DNA from: Bombella favorum | GTDB taxonomy: Bacteria > Pseudomonadota > Alphaproteobacteria > Acetobacterales > Acetobacteraceae | Direction of reading: 5' to 3' | Assembly (NCBI RefSeq): GCF_014048475.1 | Contig: NZ_NWUS01000001.1 | Coordinates: 806,001-870,000 of the forward strand | DNA length: 64,000 bases | Shown here: in pieces, positions 28,501-38,256 of the stretch | How positions within the stretch are numbered: position 1 is the stretch's first letter | Layout: each line of letters opens with the position of its first letter | The notes under the pieces: generated by a model | The model's input: only the letters and a program-made list of their open reading frames with translations | What the model was told of the DNA's origin: nothing | Database searches by the model: none | Position numbers and translations under genes: made by a program

Positions 28501-31500
28501 AGCGTAGTCGTGCCAGAGCCCTTCTGCACAACAGAACCGCTACCCGAAATAGCCTGCCCCAACGTGACATCATTACTGTGGTCCACAGCCAGTACACCGT
28601 TATTGACGATATCCTGCTGGCCAAGGGACCCCGTTGTGCCGCCATTACCAAGCTGCAACGTACCAGCTTCAATCTGGGTCGGCTTTGCAAATTGGTTGTC
28701 CGAAGTGAGAAGCAGTGTGCCGAGGTCTGTCTTATCCAGACCTGTACCGCCATCAACGTGGCTACCATCAATGACAGAGGCGATCTCCGCCGTAATATCC
28801 TTACCAGCAGATGTACCATCACCCACACGGATGACAGTCTTGCCAGTAGAGGCGTACAAACTGTCACCTGTTACCAGGTACTGTTTGCCATCATTGTTGG
28901 CAAATTGAGCCCCGGAGAAAGAAACAGGCGCCTCGCCCTTCTTATCATCAACAGTAACCGTACCGGCAGATGCTGCAAAAATGGCCATATTACCGGCCTG
29001 CCACTGGGCATTGGTGATCCCATCGGCCGTAGCCCAGTTGGGAGTGCCCTGCGGGTTTGCTGCGCTCCAGACACCATTACCGCCATCAACCCTATCGTTC
29101 CCCGTTCCATTTGCGGCCCGGTGAGAGCTGTTGTCTCCATCCCAGTAATTGAAGCCATCCGTCCTAACGGCCAGATTCACCTGATGATCGATAGAGGTCT
29201 GAAGGGCCAGCCCTTCCGTAGGAGCCTGAGAAGCCACCTCGATATGCTGCTGCGTGCCAGACAATACCCCGCCATAGCTATACAGGCGATACAGACCCGT
29301 CATCAGAGACGAGTTGTTGACATTCGGGCCGCCCTCGGTTGGCTGAATGGAGAGCGTACCCCCCAGAGCCAGATTCCCCTTAACATCCACAAAGTCGTTA
29401 TAGGCACCACCGACTGTCTCAGCCTGCCCAAGACGGAAAACCTGATGGGAACCATCAGCCAAATTCAGATTACCGTTGACTGTCAGGGTGGACGGAGCCG
29501 CTGCTGCCCCCGCAGCTAGCGTTGCACCGGAAGCGATGTTCACATCACCGCCAATCGTTCCCTTACCCCGCAGGGTAGAGCCATCGGTAACGGAGGTCAG
29601 ACCCTTGGCGGCACTATTGTCGCCATCCACTTCTAGCTGACCGCCCGTCTGTACAAGTGTTGGGCCTGTGTAGCTGTTATTACCCGTCAGTACTTCCTGC
29701 CCGCCGGAAACCGTCAAACCGCTATTACCGGTCAGACTACCCGCATAGGTATCGCCAGCAGCTGTAAGATTTAATGTTCCGTCCAGCTGACCATTGGCAC
29801 TACCGGCAAGAGAGCCAACACCAAAGCCATCCTGACCAATGGTGAAGTGACCACCATTAGCGGACAGCGCACCGTTAAGCTGACCATTATTGAGTGCCAG
29901 CTCACCATCCTGCTGATTAATATGCCCTGTAACGACAGCACCCTGATCCAGCGTCGACGTACCATTATTTGTAAGAGAGGCCATCTGCCCCCCCGCAACA
30001 CTGAAGTGAGCACCGGCCTGGTTGATAACATCAGCCAATGTAGCATTCTCGGCAGTCATTGTGCTGCTATTCGTCGTCGTACCGACGACTTTACCACCAT
30101 CTACATCCGTCGTGCCGGCGTTATTCAGCGGACCGCCCACAGAACCTTTCAGAACCAAGCCAGCATTCTGGGCAATATCAGTGTTACCCGTGTAGGTATT
30201 GTTCCCGGTCAGGGTCTCCGTACCGCCAGAGATGGTCAGATTACCCGTGCCAGATATACTACCAGAATAGGTGTCGGCCGCCTTGGTCAGGTTCATTGTC
30301 CCTTCCAGCTGACCGTCGCCATTGCCCTTCAATGTCCATACTGTTGCCCCGCCGCTGGTGATATCAAATAGACCTCCATTAGCCTCGAGCGTAACAACCG
30401 TGGAATCATCAAGTACGAGCTTACCACTATCCTGAATCACTGTCCCACCGGTGGACTTTTCCAACAGCTGAAGGGTGCCGGTGTTAATCACCCCGCCGAT
30501 TGAAGTGCGCCTAAACCTCGTCCGACCCGAGTTCTTTGAATAGCCACTCGTGTCAGAGCTGGAATCTGCTGCCCTATTGCTGATCATCTCCCCATTACCG
30601 ATCCGGTCGGTCAGCACATAAGAAGAATCGTCACCACTGCGCCCCGCCAGAACATCTTCATCGCTTTTCACATCAGCAGGTGAAGGAACGCCCGGGATTT
30701 TTGAATTCACACTATCCAATTCACTATCAGTGTTCTGGAAAGAGCGAATTACCGAATCCTTAAGGATGAGCGTAGCATTTTCCTTAGTCGTGACGTCGAG
30801 GGCCAGCGTATTATTCAACGTCGATGTACCGCTGACATTCTCCAGGTTCGCAAGCCGGCTGTTCTGGGCTGTAAACGTACCATTGTTGGTGACTGTTCCC
30901 GTCACATCGGCATGATCAATGGAAGCCCCACCGCTGTTATCCAGATCACCGGACAGGACACCCCCCTTCTGGGAGAATTTAGCATCAGCCCGGTTGATGA
31001 TCGGGCCTGCCATCGTAACGCCTGTCGCATGCAGGGAACCTGACTGAACGTCCGCTTGCCCCTTGTAGCTGCCGCCACCTGACAGCTCCAGCACACCCGT
31101 ACCTGTCTTGACTAAGCTACCGTCATCACCAGATACGCCGCCGTTCCATGATATGTTGTTATTGCCCTGGACATTGAATTCGTTCGTACCAGCCAGATGC
31201 AGAGCCGCCGTACTGGTCAGATCATGCCCCTGAATGTTTTGGACCTTGGCATTCTCAAGATTAACAACGGCTTTTGCACCGTCCTCGACAGAAATAGCAG
31301 GAGAGGACCCATCATCCGCTGCCACGAGAGTACCACCATTCCGCACGTTCAACGTACCATCGGAGGCGGTGTTGTCGCCTGACGTACCGAAGTGGATTGC
31401 CTTGTCACTCTCGAAGCGACCACCATCAACCGTTACAGTACCCTTACCGCCGGCACCGATGGTTGTCGTGTCGTTCTTCATGGTGCCATTGGCCCCAATA

Positions 31501-32573
31501 ACGATGGTACCCTCGCCGCCATCTTCACCCACCGTCGCAGATGAAGCCTGGAAACTACCACCATCACTGACATTCACCGTGCCGGTACCGCCAGCACCAA
31601 CATAGGCATTGGTGGCCTCGATAGCGGACTTATCGCCCGTCACATTCACGTTGCCGGTCAAACCGTGAGAAGCCGCGACATGGAACTCATCAGCCGCAAC
31701 GTGGGAGCCACTCTCCACATTCATATTGCCGTTCTGATCGTTACCAACAACGACATGCATACCCTCGTTAGTGCGATCATTAATCTGCGCACCATTCTTC
31801 AGGGTTGCATCACTCGTCCCAAGCGGCCCACCGTCGCCACCGTAATGTGAATCCCCATTACCAACGAAAACAGGCATCCGCTGGATCTGCGCATCGGGCC
31901 CATCCAGCACTAAATGCCCCTGATTCCCCCGTGCCAACCCGACAACGAGCGAACCCGTCACGCTCCCCGGTGCCGTAGAGAAAGACCCCTTATCCTTCAG
32001 AACCAACGTGCCGTTACGAATATCTACGGTCCCGTTGATCTGGTTCTGGCCTGTCAGAATCTGCTCACCATCCAGCAGAGACAGAACGCCCGTCCCCTTG
32101 AGAGAGCCACTATAAGTGTCGCCCTTCCCTTGGCTGATCGCCAGCTCACCCTGATAAGGCTTTGACGTATCGGGGGATGGCGTCATAGCCAGACTCGCAT
32201 CAACGAGTGGTTTATCGAGCACCCCATTTCCGCTTCCAGCCAAGGACTGCACCAGCGTACCGCCGTAGCCTGTACCACTATGGCCGAAGAGGGCCGTCCC
32301 GCCATCCAGATGGAGGGTACCATCCACCTTTGTACCATCCAGACCAAGCTGGCCATCCTGCTGGTAAAGGTCGCCCGCAACCTCCGTACCCTGCGACAGA
32401 TTGCGAGTTTGGGTGTTTGTCATGCTCTCTGCACGGGCAACACTGCCCACGCCAGGTACTAAAGACACTCCGCTGAGCAAAGCCAACATGTAACCGAAAC
32501 GACGATATCCAGTCGTTCTATGGCTCGCCAGATACCGCAACGGAGCCTGCTCGTTCTGCTCAATAATAAACAC
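25521..32573 (-). CDS. Giant autotransporter adhesin (type Va) with repeat-rich passenger
   Basis: About 2350 residues. The N-terminus has an extended signal (PLRYLASHRTTGYRRFGYMLALLSGVSLVPG...ARAES). The passenger is a Gly/Asn/Thr/Ser/Asp-rich beta-helix built of many units such as GTGNLTISGGTETLTGNNTY and NLNNAATTTIDGGKVAGTTT (passenger-associated repeats). Near the C-terminus LDSLSGELHASIRTGL marks the linker into the 12-strand beta barrel, which ends in ATGSVNVSF with terminal Phe. A Cys pair (CDYGR...GTCYSD) precedes the barrel. Such proteins are surface adhesins. The frame is open to 32630; I prefer the GTG at 32573, which has GAGGG about 9 bases upstream. It is transcribed away from an AT-rich upstream region. 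What it binds is unknown. Confidence 0.9.
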   Translation of the reverse strand: MFIIEQNEQAPLRYLASHRTTGYRRFGYMLALLSGVSLVPGVGSVARAESMTNTQTRNLSQGTEVAGDLYQQDGQLGLDGTKVDGTLHLDGGTALFGHSGTGYGGTLVQSLAGSGNGVLDKPLVDASLAMTPSPDTSKPYQGELAISQGKGDTYSGSLKGTGVLSLLDGEQILTGQNQINGTVDIRNGTLVLKDKGSFSTAPGSVTGSLVVGLARGNQGHLVLDGPDAQIQRMPVFVGNGDSHYGGDGGPLGTSDATLKNGAQINDRTNEGMHVVVGNDQNGNMNVESGSHVAADEFHVAASHGLTGNVNVTGDKSAIEATNAYVGAGGTGTVNVSDGGSFQASSATVGEDGGEGTIVIGANGTMKNDTTTIGAGGKGTVTVDGGRFESDKAIHFGTSGDNTASDGTLNVRNGGTLVAADDGSSPAISVEDGAKAVVNLENAKVQNIQGHDLTSTAALHLAGTNEFNVQGNNNISWNGGVSGDDGSLVKTGTGVLELSGGGSYKGQADVQSGSLHATGVTMAGPIINRADAKFSQKGGVLSGDLDNSGGASIDHADVTGTVTNNGTFTAQNSRLANLENVSGTSTLNNTLALDVTTKENATLILKDSVIRSFQNTDSELDSVNSKIPGVPSPADVKSDEDVLAGRSGDDSSYVLTDRIGNGEMISNRAADSSSDTSGYSKNSGRTRFRRTSIGGVINTGTLQLLEKSTGGTVIQDSGKLVLDDSTVVTLEANGGLFDITSGGATVWTLKGNGDGQLEGTMNLTKAADTYSGSISGTGNLTISGGTETLTGNNTYTGNTDIAQNAGLVLKGSVGGPLNNAGTTDVDGGKVVGTTTNSSTMTAENATLADVINQAGAHFSVAGGQMASLTNNGTSTLDQGAVVTGHINQQDGELALNNGQLNGALSANGGHFTIGQDGFGVGSLAGSANGQLDGTLNLTAAGDTYAGSLTGNSGLTVSGGQEVLTGNNSYTGPTLVQTGGQLEVDGDNSAAKGLTSVTDGSTLRGKGTIGGDVNIASGATLAAGAAAAPSTLTVNGNLNLADGSHQVFRLGQAETVGGAYNDFVDVKGNLALGGTLSIQPTEGGPNVNNSSLMTGLYRLYSYGGVLSGTQQHIEVASQAPTEGLALQTSIDHQVNLAVRTDGFNYWDGDNSSHRAANGTGNDRVDGGNGVWSAANPQGTPNWATADGITNAQWQAGNMAIFAASAGTVTVDDKKGEAPVSFSGAQFANNDGKQYLVTGDSLYASTGKTVIRVGDGTSAGKDITAEIASVIDGSHVDGGTGLDKTDLGTLLLTSDNQFAKPTQIEAGTLQLGNGGTTGSLGQQDIVNNGVLAVDHSNDVTLGQAISGSGSVVQKGSGTTTLAGDNSYSGDTDVQNGRLNLTGSLAGNLNNAATTTIDGGKVAGTTTNKGTLTTQKATLASVVNQSGTASLTDSTVGHATNAEGASLNVTGGTLADVANQGGAASLTGSTIGQVTNQGGTASLVGSTADQVTNQSGTTSLTDSTVGHATNAEGASLKATGGTLASVVNSGSMTLGKDNHVTGDVSNDKGDLTLDGNQISQTLEAHGGQFNVTSNGSTIGSLAGAGNGVVNGTLNLTDAKDSYAGSLSGTGGLTLSGGHETLTGQSHLGGSVAVDNGTLALNGPAAHLTTDNGVKIGAGEAGELTLSGGAAVQSRGPIVLAKAATAPANGFNAKLNVLDGSTLSAGDTNGKPGLEAEEGSKAQLTLDGGTLQNQKGADLTSTVDTSIGSTGAVFDVQDQNHMTLGSTVHLTNDDTAGSHALTKTGTGTFTFAGDGSGFSGPTDIQSGLMIVEGNMAQSTMTVQHGGALAGNGHVGGVLVANGATLGAGNEKNEGGLHINGDLTMAKGSVLFVRGDSETTGQKLTGPGGFTYSELKSDRILVSGKADIQGGTLDLQVKNPMELRYGQAYRVLSANGGVNGRYDDLKTNIGQEYAYLDPRLVYQGDDVDVMLRRSLNGYDSVGQTRNEVTAGQGLNRIAENTQLAQAMTVLTKDQARHALDSLSGELHASIRTGLIQDSFYIRNAALNRMAAADCDYGRNGQSFFDLKTHKKNGTCYSDHAIMWGQAYGGMGFNSGDGNAALMHHNTAGFVMGADAPINHSNWRVGGLLSYGHSQFNVQRGRSSSANSNNISIGAYAGTHWGRLNLRLGAIYSWNVINAHRHVAVGDYGGRLSSGYLGGTAQGFGELGYKFRGERGMFEPFMNVAYVNMQMNSYREHGNEAALRSRGTDQGVTFSTFGFRAAARMDVGQAVLMPHIMGGYRHGFGRMRSGLHEGFALGSGGSNMDVAGVLLSSNAAVVEAGVTAKVTNRINLDLSYIGQYGTHSTESGATGSVNVSF
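28021..28316 (-). repeat. Internal DNA repeat block inside the autotransporter passenger
   Basis: An 89-base unit at 28021-28109 recurs at 28228-28316 with about 8 differences, offset by 207 bases (69 codons). Between them lie shorter related units. In protein these are repeats of the type NQSGTTSLTDSTVGHATNAEG and NQGGTASLVGSTADQV. The near-identity at DNA level suggests recent duplication and a site for length change by recombination. Confidence 0.85.
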
Positions 32574-32802
32574 CGGCTTATCCCTCAATATCCACGCTGT
32601 TGCGGAAGGAGGCGCTGCGCATACCCCCACCTATTATGGGATAACGATAAAACCCAATTGGGGTCTAATTGGTGCATAACTTGGGCATAAACATGACTTG
32701 CGCAAGTCTTATATTTAATCTTTCATTAATGATTCTCTCACCAGAAAGATATACCGTCTCCTTTGATTATAAACAGATTAATGGCTCGAGCTAATATTCC
32801 CG
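32574..32802. promoter_or_regulatory. AT-rich upstream region of the autotransporter with palindromes
   Basis: 229 bases between the FAD oxidoreductase stop and the autotransporter start. It contains a perfect 14-base palindrome GACTTGCGCAAGTC (32695-32708), about 120 bases before the start codon, and a 10-base palindrome CCCAATTGGG (32653-32662). The first is a plausible dimeric regulator site. No intrinsic terminator for the upstream FAD gene is visible, so read-through is possible. Confidence 0.5.
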
Positions 32803-34449
32803 TTACAGGGAGGCAACCAGCCATTCCGCCACACGGATGCCATCAATCCCCGCCGAGAGGATACCCCCCGCATAGCCAGCCCCTTCACCTGCTGGGAAAA
32901 GCCCCCGTAGGGTCGGGCTTTGCCCCGTAGCATCACGGTCAATCCGCAATGGAGAGGATGTACGCGTTTCCACCCCCGTCATCACGGCATCCTCCATGCT
33001 GTAACCTTTAATCTTCCGTTCAAACCGGGGCAGAGCCTCACGAATGGACGCCACCACGAAATTCGGCAGACAACGGGCAAGATCAGTCGGCGTGACACCC
33101 GGCTGATAAGACGGCACGACCGCCCCCAAAGCAGTGGAAGCCCGCCCAGCGAGGAAATCCCCCACACGCTGGGCCGGGGCACGGTAATCCCCACCCCCTG
33201 CCACAAAGGCGGCCTTCTCCCATTGGCGTTGGAAAGCAATCCCCGCCAACGGTTCATCGGGGAAATCCACACCAGGGCGAACCTCCACCACGATGCCGCT
33301 ATTAGCGTTCCGCTCCGCTCGGGAATACTGGCTCATCCCATTCGTGACGACCTGATCTTTCTCCGAAGTCGCCGCTACGACCTGCCCGCCGGGACACATA
33401 CAGAAGGAATAAACACCCCGCCCCGTGCTAGCATGATGCACCAACTTGTAATCCGCCGCACCGAGCAATGGGTGCCCCGCCTGCGAACCAAACCGGGCCA
33501 CATCAATCACCGCCTGCGGGTGTTCGATCCGCACCCCAATGGAGAATGGCTTGGCACGCATGGGCACGCCGCTTTCATACAGCATAGCAAATGTGTCCCG
33601 TGCTGAATGACCGACCGCCAGGATAACCCGGTCTGTCTTCAACACCTCACCCGTGGAAAGGCGCAGCCCCGTCACCTGCTGCTGCTCCCCCTCACCGGGT
33701 GCTGTTTCGATCCCTTCCAGCCGGGTCTCGAAACGATACTCCCCACCCAAAGCCTCAATCTGCGCCCGCAAGGACTGCACGACCGTCACCAGCCGAAAAG
33801 TACCAATATGCGGCTTGGAAAGAGTGAGGATTTCTTCCGGTGCACCGGCCTTCACAAACTCTTCTAAAACCTTGCGGCCCAAATGGCGGGGATCGGACAC
33901 ACCGGAATAGAGCTTGCCATCAGAAAACGTGCCAGCCCCACCCTCACCGAACTGCACATTGCTTTCTGCTGTGAAGCGGGATTTCCTCCACAGGGCGAAG
34001 GTATCAACCGTACGATCCTTCACAGCACGGCCACGCTCTATGATGATCGGTTTCAACCCGGCCTGTGCCAATACAAGAGCCGCCATAAGGCCACAGGGAC
34101 CAGCCCCAATCACAACAGGGCGCAGCGTATGATCGGCCGCATGGGGCGGTAGAACAGGGGGAACCCAACGCATATCCGGGGTCTGACGGATATGCTGATC
34201 CTTGCTAAAACGCTCCAGCACGGCGGCCAGGTCCCTCAGCTTACAATCCAGCGTGTAAACAAGCTGGATATTGCCCCGCTTCCGGGCATCATGCCCTCTA
34301 CGAAAGACATGATAGGCTAGAAGGTCCTCTTCCCTAATGCCCAGACGGGCCACGATGGCTGCCCGGAGCTCTTCTGAGGTGTGATCAAGAGGCAAGGCAA
34401 GATTGCTGAGACGGAGCATAGGAACGAGACGGGGGGATAAGGCTGTCAT
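32803..34449 (-). CDS. FAD-dependent oxidoreductase (COG2509-like)
   Basis: 548 residues from the ATG at 34449 (AAAGGAAC upstream); the frame to 34539 is open but has no ribosome site. A small N-terminal domain (LPLDHTSEELRAAIVARLGI...YHVFRRGHDARKRGNI) precedes the FAD Rossmann motif VIGAGPCGLMAALVLAQAG and a second conserved block VQFGEGGAGTFSDGKLYSG. The C-terminus has GLFPAGEGAGYAGGILSAG, the FAD-closing motif. This combination marks the widespread but uncharacterised 'FAD-dependent protein' group. Substrate unknown. Confidence 0.85.
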   Translation of the reverse strand: MTALSPRLVPMLRLSNLALPLDHTSEELRAAIVARLGIREEDLLAYHVFRRGHDARKRGNIQLVYTLDCKLRDLAAVLERFSKDQHIRQTPDMRWVPPVLPPHAADHTLRPVVIGAGPCGLMAALVLAQAGLKPIIIERGRAVKDRTVDTFALWRKSRFTAESNVQFGEGGAGTFSDGKLYSGVSDPRHLGRKVLEEFVKAGAPEEILTLSKPHIGTFRLVTVVQSLRAQIEALGGEYRFETRLEGIETAPGEGEQQQVTGLRLSTGEVLKTDRVILAVGHSARDTFAMLYESGVPMRAKPFSIGVRIEHPQAVIDVARFGSQAGHPLLGAADYKLVHHASTGRGVYSFCMCPGGQVVAATSEKDQVVTNGMSQYSRAERNANSGIVVEVRPGVDFPDEPLAGIAFQRQWEKAAFVAGGGDYRAPAQRVGDFLAGRASTALGAVVPSYQPGVTPTDLARCLPNFVVASIREALPRFERKIKGYSMEDAVMTGVETRTSSPLRIDRDATGQSPTLRGLFPAGEGAGYAGGILSAGIDGIRVAEWLVASL

Positions 34450-34615
34450 GCCCGTTCCTTTAGAGCCAGCACCGGGGCACTGGCAAGCAGGGATGACAGC
34501 TAGCCTGATAGAGGCTGCCCATCCATGAGCATGGGACAAGAAAAGTAATGAAAGCTGAATAGGTTTGGCTTATACTCACATGCCCTACATATCTTCGTGC
34601 CTATCAGGGTTTTTC

Positions 34616-35711
<1,096 letters not shown>

Positions 35712-35731
<20 letters not shown>

Positions 35732-36662
35732 CGCCGAATTACCCAAGGACAACGCCGCCACGTCATTACGCCTACGGGTGGCCCGCCTCTCCATTCTCGT
35801 CAGCCTCGTTGTACTGGGCATCAAATATACTGCCTGGGCTGTTTCCGGTTCCGGAGCCCTACTCTCCGATGCCATCGAAACCATTCTGAACGTTCTGGCC
35901 TCGGTCGGTACGCTCTGGGCTGTGGCTTTTGCGGCCCGCCCGGCGGATGACAACCACCCTTACGGGCATGGCAAGGCAGAATATGTCTGGGCTGTCATCG
36001 AGGGTGTTCTGGTGGTTCTAACCGCCCTGGTCATTCTGGCCATTGCAGGGCACGATGCCCTCCATATTCAAGCACCAGAAGCCCCTCTACCCGGTGCGCT
36101 GCTCAATGCCTCGGCAGGCGTCATCAACCTCATCTGGGCCCTCATCCTGCGGCGTATGGGGAAAAGGCATCACTCTCAGGCCCTAAGGTCGGCCGGAGAT
36201 CATGTTCTCTCCGATGTTTGGGCCAGTCTGGCACTCCTGATTGGTGTCTGTCTTATCCCTGTCCTACAGTGGCTCTGGCTGGACCCGCTACTCTCGGCCC
36301 TTGTGGCCCTGAATGTTCTCTGGACAGGCTTCGGCATGATGCGCCATTCCATGACCGGCCTACTGGATGAAGCCCCCCCGCCAGAACTCGTCCACGAAGT
36401 CGGCCAGACCATCACACAGGCCGGGCAAGGTGCATTGGAAGCGCATGACCTGCGTATGCGGCGGGTTGGTGCCCTCTATTTTGTGGAGTTCCACCTCATC
36501 GTTCCTGATGAGATGCGCATCACCGATGCTCATGACATCTGCGATCGGATTGAGAATGCCATACGGGCCGTGCTGGGTCGGTCTTCCATCCATATTCATG
36601 TTGAGCCGGAAGACCTCGCAAAACGCCACAAACCGGGAGCTAGCGGCGTCCTCGTCATGTGA
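35712..36662 (+). CDS. Second cation diffusion facilitator (FieF-like)
   Basis: 316 residues from the ATG at 35712, overlapping the previous gene by 20 bases. Six helices, the CDF segments GALLSDAIETILNV and HHSQALRSAGDHVLSDVWAS (HxxSD in helix 5), the conserved NHPYGHGKAEYVWAVIEG and a C-terminal cytoplasmic domain (ALYFVEFHLIVPDEM, HIHVEPE). No His-rich loop, unlike its neighbour, so substrate preference may differ (Fe2+, Mn2+ or Zn2+). The overlap implies translational coupling of the two exporters. Confidence 0.88.
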
Positions 36663-36784
36663 GATGTCACCTGCATGTCACAACTGCCATGCAAAACCAT
36701 ATCCCCCCTTGACCGCAAGGAAGGCTCCGTCCGAAACAGGGCTGAAACCATTCACCTCAGCCCCGTGGCGGATCCATCCCGAAC

Positions 36785-38194
36785 GTGTCCGATTCTTCCC
36801 AACATTCCCACACTTCTGCACCAGCCTCGTCTCATGCTATGAGGCGTCGCAACCGCATTACGCATTTCCGCCGTTCGGCACGGATGCGCACCTCACAGTG
36901 GCGGCGGACGCTCATTTTTTGGGCTGGAGCCATCACGGTCGGTATTGCAGCATGGCTGTTTGCCCGTGCAGCAGACTACGCTAGCTCCCTCTGCATGAGC
37001 CTCCATAACTGGAATCCCTACGTTATGTTCGCTGTCATCCCCAGCGGGCTGGCTCTCTCCATGTGGTTGACAAAACGCTTCTTCCCCGGGGCGCAGGGGT
37101 CCGGCATCCCGCAGACCATCGCTACGCTGCATATTGAGGACTTCTCCCTCGTCAACCGTATCCTCGCCTTGCGTATCGCCGCTGGTAAAATCTGCATGAC
37201 CACCCTCGGCTTGCTCTGCGGGGCTTCTATCGGGAGAGAAGGCCCAACCGTACAAGTGGGGGCGGCCATCATGAACGCCTATTCCCGCTTTTTGGGCCAC
37301 GCCAACGTTTCCACCCGTCGGGGTGTCATCCTCGCCGGTGGGGCTGCCGGTGTGGCAGCAGCCTTCAACACGCCGCTAGCCGGTATCGTCTTCGCCATTG
37401 AGGAGCTAGCCAGCTCCTTCCAGCAGCGGACATCCGGCGTGATGCTAACGGGCGTCGTCATCGCTGGTGTGACGGCTATTGTCCTAACGGGTGGGAATTA
37501 TACCTATTTCGGCCATGCCTCGGTGGATGTCCCTGTTGGTACGGCATGGATCGCCGTGCTGGCCTGCGGCATCCTTGGCGGGTTGGGTGGTGGCCTCTTT
37601 TCCACCATCCTCATACGGGTCGGCAAAGGGATACCGGGCTTCATCGGAAGCATCCAGAGGAACCAGCCCATCCTATTTACAGCCCTCTGCGGGGTCATTC
37701 TTGCCATACTCGGCTTTGCCAGCCATGGGGACACATTCGGCACGGGCTACATACAGGCCCATCATCTCGTAGAGGGCTCCCGCCATGCCCATATGTCCTA
37801 CTTCCTGATGAAATACGCCGCCACAATTGTCTCCTACTGTTCCGGCATACCGGGCGGGCTATTTGCCCCGTCCCTCTCCATAGGGGCCTCGGTGGGAGGG
37901 TGGGTTGCCCGCTTCCTACCCCACACAGCCCCCGGGGCCGTCGTGCTGCTCGGCATGGTCGGCTATTTCTCTGGCGTGGTGCAATCTCCCCTGACGGCCA
38001 CCGTCATTGTAATGGAAATGTGCGATAACCAGCAGATCACCCTTGCCTTGTTGGCCACGGCCTTTCTGGCCTTTGGTGTCTCCCGTATGGTCTGCCCCCA
38101 CTCCCTCTATGGCCGCCTGGCAGACCAGTTCATGGCCCGACAGGAGGGGTATCTGCAAAAGAAACACGCAGAAAATAAACAGACTAAAGCGTAG
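36785..38194 (+). CDS. clcA: CLC-type chloride channel/transporter
   Basis: 469 residues. The three selectivity-filter motifs are intact: GSGIP (105-109), GREGP (150-154, with gating Glu152) and the GxFxP equivalent GGLFAPSLSIGA. The gating glutamate suggests a 2Cl-/H+ exchanger, as in E. coli ClcA, which helps in extreme acid resistance; that would fit an acid-living bacterium, by inference. I use the GTG at 36785; ribosome sites are weak, and an ATG at 36839 is an alternative. A strong hairpin follows. Confidence 0.93.
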   Translation: MSDSSQHSHTSAPASSHAMRRRNRITHFRRSARMRTSQWRRTLIFWAGAITVGIAAWLFARAADYASSLCMSLHNWNPYVMFAVIPSGLALSMWLTKRFFPGAQGSGIPQTIATLHIEDFSLVNRILALRIAAGKICMTTLGLLCGASIGREGPTVQVGAAIMNAYSRFLGHANVSTRRGVILAGGAAGVAAAFNTPLAGIVFAIEELASSFQQRTSGVMLTGVVIAGVTAIVLTGGNYTYFGHASVDVPVGTAWIAVLACGILGGLGGGLFSTILIRVGKGIPGFIGSIQRNQPILFTALCGVILAILGFASHGDTFGTGYIQAHHLVEGSRHAHMSYFLMKYAATIVSYCSGIPGGLFAPSLSIGASVGGWVARFLPHTAPGAVVLLGMVGYFSGVVQSPLTATVIVMEMCDNQQITLALLATAFLAFGVSRMVCPHSLYGRLADQFMARQEGYLQKKHAENKQTKA

Positions 38195-38200
38195 AATTAG

Positions 38201-38241
38201 ATGATCTACCGGGGGTGGCTACTGCGCCCCCGGTAGATCAT
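38201..38241. terminator. Strong hairpin between clcA and the WD40 gene
   Basis: ATGATCTACCGGGGG (38201-38215) pairs perfectly with CCCCCGGTAGATCAT (38227-38241) around an 11-base loop. It lies between two convergent genes. There is no T-run, but the 15-bp GC-rich stem should stop transcription or protect both 3' ends. Confidence 0.75.
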
Positions 38242-38256
38242 CCTACTACCCGTAGA

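Noticed and set aside
27018-29519. Long plus-strand frames (up to about 540 codons) opposite the autotransporter gene
   Set aside because: They mirror the repetitive, biased codons of the minus-strand passenger. They lack ribosome sites and show no domain-like composition, only shadow repeats.
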